64,000 bases of DNA from Streptomyces atriruber (GTDB lineage Bacteria > Actinomycetota > Actinomycetes > Streptomycetales > Streptomycetaceae), in contig NZ_LIPN01000124.1 in the NCBI RefSeq assembly GCF_001418325.1, positions 1-64,000 of the forward strand, given 5' to 3'. The position numbers were made by a program, and so were the translations under genes. The first letter of the stretch is position 1; each line of letters begins with the position of its first letter. Positions 63,903 to 64,000 of this stretch are shown here, in pieces. Below the pieces are notes generated by a model. That model saw nothing but the letters and a program-made list of their open reading frames with translations, was not told the origin of the DNA and did not search any database.

Positions 63903-64000
63903 ATCGGCCTCCCGGGACGGCGATGCGGTGCTGCCATCGTCGCCCCGGAGGCGGAAGCCGACAAGGACGCGCCGTGTTTCAGGCGAAGTTGACGAGGCGT

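Noticed and set aside
1-64000. tRNA, rRNA or CRISPR loci
   Set aside because: No T-loop/acceptor pairs, rRNA-like blocks or regularly spaced repeats were noticed on either strand; the islands therefore do not appear to use a tRNA attachment site.

Overview
The window is high-GC actinomycete DNA, almost certainly Streptomyces. The evidence is strong G/C preference at third codon positions, frequent GTG/TTG starts behind GGAGG-like sites, rare TTA codons confined to accessory genes, Tat and Sec-secreted hydrolases, and fragments of typical Streptomyces insertion sequences. No rRNA, tRNA or CRISPR array was seen.

Layout. (1) 0-12 kb looks like ordinary chromosome: a Tat-exported agmatine/peptidyl-arginine deiminase-type lipoprotein, a DUF4436 membrane protein, a trypsin-like protease, an old-yellow-enzyme/TetR pair, a 2'-5' RNA ligase-like phosphodiesterase, a secreted M4 metalloprotease, an FHA-flavoprotein fusion and a DoxX protein. 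(2) 12-44.8 kb is a mosaic island. It holds an FG-GAP protein, an O-methyltransferase, a hydrolase/AraC pair, broken IS630 and ISL3 transposases, a ThrE exporter, a complete citrulassin-type lasso peptide cluster (22.7-27.3 kb), a truncated XRE gene with an M20 peptidase, a NACHT-FGE gene, a recombinase/XRE/zinc-ribbon-recombinase module, a small orphan peptide gene, and a compact lipid cluster (lipase, P450-like protein, acyltransferase, ACP, ketosynthase). It ends in a broken tyrosine integrase. (3) 44.8-60.9 kb is a second island: a TcmP/DUF5131 pair, secreted proteins, a very large lysozyme-fold/golvesin-like protein, broken pentapeptide, SLATT and CD-NTase genes, a SUKH protein, a GPP34 protein and two EF-hand genes. 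(4) 61-64 kb returns to chromosome: aldehyde dehydrogenase (ALDH) and its GAF regulator.

The organising feature is the 3' end of that ALDH gene. Its last ~20 codons recur, in the same orientation, at 44.8 kb, 12.0 kb and in degraded form at 8.5 kb. The two best copies (12.0 and 44.8 kb) also share a terminator-like hairpin. A tyrosine integrase pseudogene lies right beside the 44.8 kb copy. The terminal codons of the intact ALDH gene are recoded: same amino acids, Streptomyces-atypical codons. This pattern is what serial integration of mobile elements into the 3' end of a protein-coding gene would leave.

The most notable functional content is the lasso cluster. Its predicted core is LLQRSGNDRLILSKN, of the citrulassin type, in which Arg9 can be converted to citrulline. 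A secreted deiminase-family gene lies about 21 kb away, and TTA (bldA) codons occur in the leader peptidase and exporter genes. A large share of the island genes are broken by single frameshifts, nonsense codons or deletions, so the region is an active graveyard with a few intact modules. All family assignments are from reading motifs by eye; no database search was possible.
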